Assembly (NCBI GenBank): GCA_041487535.1
Contig: JBGPNM010000028.1
Coordinates: 1-14,491 of the forward strand
Direction of reading: 5' to 3'
DNA from: JANWHZ01 sp041487535
Lineage (GTDB): Bacteria; Patescibacteriota; Saccharimonadia; Saccharimonadales; UBA4665
DNA length: 14,491 nt
The position numbers and the translations under genes were made by a program. Positions 13,916-14,491 of this stretch are shown in pieces. Every line of letters starts with the position of its first letter. The stretch's first letter is position 1. The notes beneath the pieces are model-generated. The model did not search any database and was not told the DNA's origin. It saw only the letters and a list, made by a program, of their open reading frames with translations.

Positions 13916-14491
13916 ATGACACTTTCTGAAGAACTACAGTGGCGCGGCTTTATTAATCAGACGACGTTTGCCGATCTTGGCGAACTGGATACAAAGACGT
14001 GGACCTTTTACCACGGTTTCGACGCCTCGGCCGATTCGCAGACGATCGGTAATTTGGCGGCAATGATGTTCGACAAGGTGCTGATGCGGCACGGCCACAA
14101 AGCAATTATCCTGGCTGGCGGGGCTACCAGCCTCATCGGCGACCCAGGCGGCAAAGATACCGAGCGGCCACTGCAGGATGAAACGACCATCGCACATAAC
14201 GTAGAGCGGGCAGAGGAACAACTGAAGAAAGTATTCCGCGGTTACGATTTCCGGCTGGTCAACAATCTGGACTGGACGAGCAAGCTGACAGTCATCGAAT
14301 TTTTGCGCGATATCGGCAAGCACTTCAGTATGACGCCGCTGGTACAGCGCGATTACATTGCCAAGCGGCTTGGAGAAGACGGCGCGGGCGTCAGCTACGC
14401 CGAATTCAGCTATACCATCCTGCAAGGCATGGATTTTCTGCATTTGTACGACACGTACGGCTGCACGCTCCAGCTTGGCGGATCCGACCAG
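13916..14491 (+). CDS. tyrS: Tyrosyl-tRNA synthetase, 5' part (3' end outside window)
   Basis: TyrRS charges tRNA-Tyr with tyrosine in the cytoplasm. The first 192 codons are present and the frame stays open to the window edge. Family blocks visible are FYHGFDASADS (31-41), GGATSLIGDPGGKDTER (68-84), EFLRDIGKHFSM (128-139), YAEFSYTILQGMDF (161-174) and LGGSDQ (187-192). Tyr166, Gln170 and Asp173 fit the tyrosine-binding pocket. The class I HIGH signature is strongly altered: where most bacterial enzymes have HIGH, this one has TIGN (43-46), losing both histidines. The frame and all other motifs are clean, so this does not look like a pseudogene. The KMSKS loop and the S4-like tRNA-binding domain lie beyond the window. 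The start ATG has AAAGGA (13905-13910) at 5 nt. Confidence 0.93.
   Translation, partial: MTLSEELQWRGFINQTTFADLGELDTKTWTFYHGFDASADSQTIGNLAAMMFDKVLMRHGHKAIILAGGATSLIGDPGGKDTERPLQDETTIAHNVERAEEQLKKVFRGYDFRLVNNLDWTSKLTVIEFLRDIGKHFSMTPLVQRDYIAKRLGEDGAGVSYAEFSYTILQGMDFLHLYDTYGCTLQLGGSDQ

Noticed and set aside
1..14491. CRISPR arrays, insertion sequences, tRNA or prophage genes
   Set aside because: No regularly spaced repeats, transposase or phage-type frames, terminal inverted repeats or tRNA cloverleaf were found on either strand.

Overview
This window is a stretch of bacterial housekeeping chromosome. It carries ten protein genes and the start of another, with no mobile element, CRISPR array, tRNA or rRNA. 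Gene content and sequence style point to a Patescibacteria (CPR) member, most likely a Saccharibacteria (TM7) relative. The reasons are a shortened HrcA, a large M1 aminopeptidase, and a class A PBP whose basic cytoplasmic tail runs through a 'RYWFSREGAIMALK' segment into the membrane helix. The taxon is an inference from recalled family features, not a search result. Coding GC is high (near 60% in sampled stretches of nusA and clpC). Every gene reads cleanly in the standard bacterial code.

Layout. (1) 1-824, plus strand: 3' part of rnhB (RNase HII) overlapping yraN (UPF0102), a common bacterial pair. (2) 897-3776, minus strand: an AT-richer 77-aa orphan gene followed by an M1 zinc aminopeptidase, probably one transcript from an extended -10 promoter. 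(3) 3855-5210: nusA, alone, with its own promoter, a leader that can fold into two competing hairpins, and two hairpins at its 3' end. (4) 5251-9255: a heat-shock block. hrcA-grpE and clpC each follow a CIRCE operator whose 9-bp spacer contains the promoter's -35 hexamer, so HrcA should repress its own operon and the Clp unfoldase. dnaK and dnaJ are not here. (5) 9338-10753: radA (Sms) with a GTG start and a hairpin terminator. (6) 10788-13739, minus strand: a 983-aa bifunctional penicillin-binding protein with a Ser/Thr-rich C-terminal extension and a Gly7-His end. (7) 13916-14491: 5' part of tyrS, cut by the window edge, with an altered HIGH motif.

The genes serve DNA and RNA maintenance (rnhB, yraN, radA), transcription (nusA), proteostasis (hrcA, grpE, clpC, M1 peptidase), wall synthesis (PBP) and translation (tyrS). 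I see no obvious novel multi-gene system. The most interesting signals are regulatory: the nusA leader with its TGTCCGGCC repeats, which also occur, complementary in RNA, at the start codon of the divergent 77-aa gene; the -35-in-CIRCE design with clpC as target; a recurring TGCTA-type extended -10; and the TIGN replacement of HIGH in TyrRS. No gene-free stretch exceeds 300 bases.
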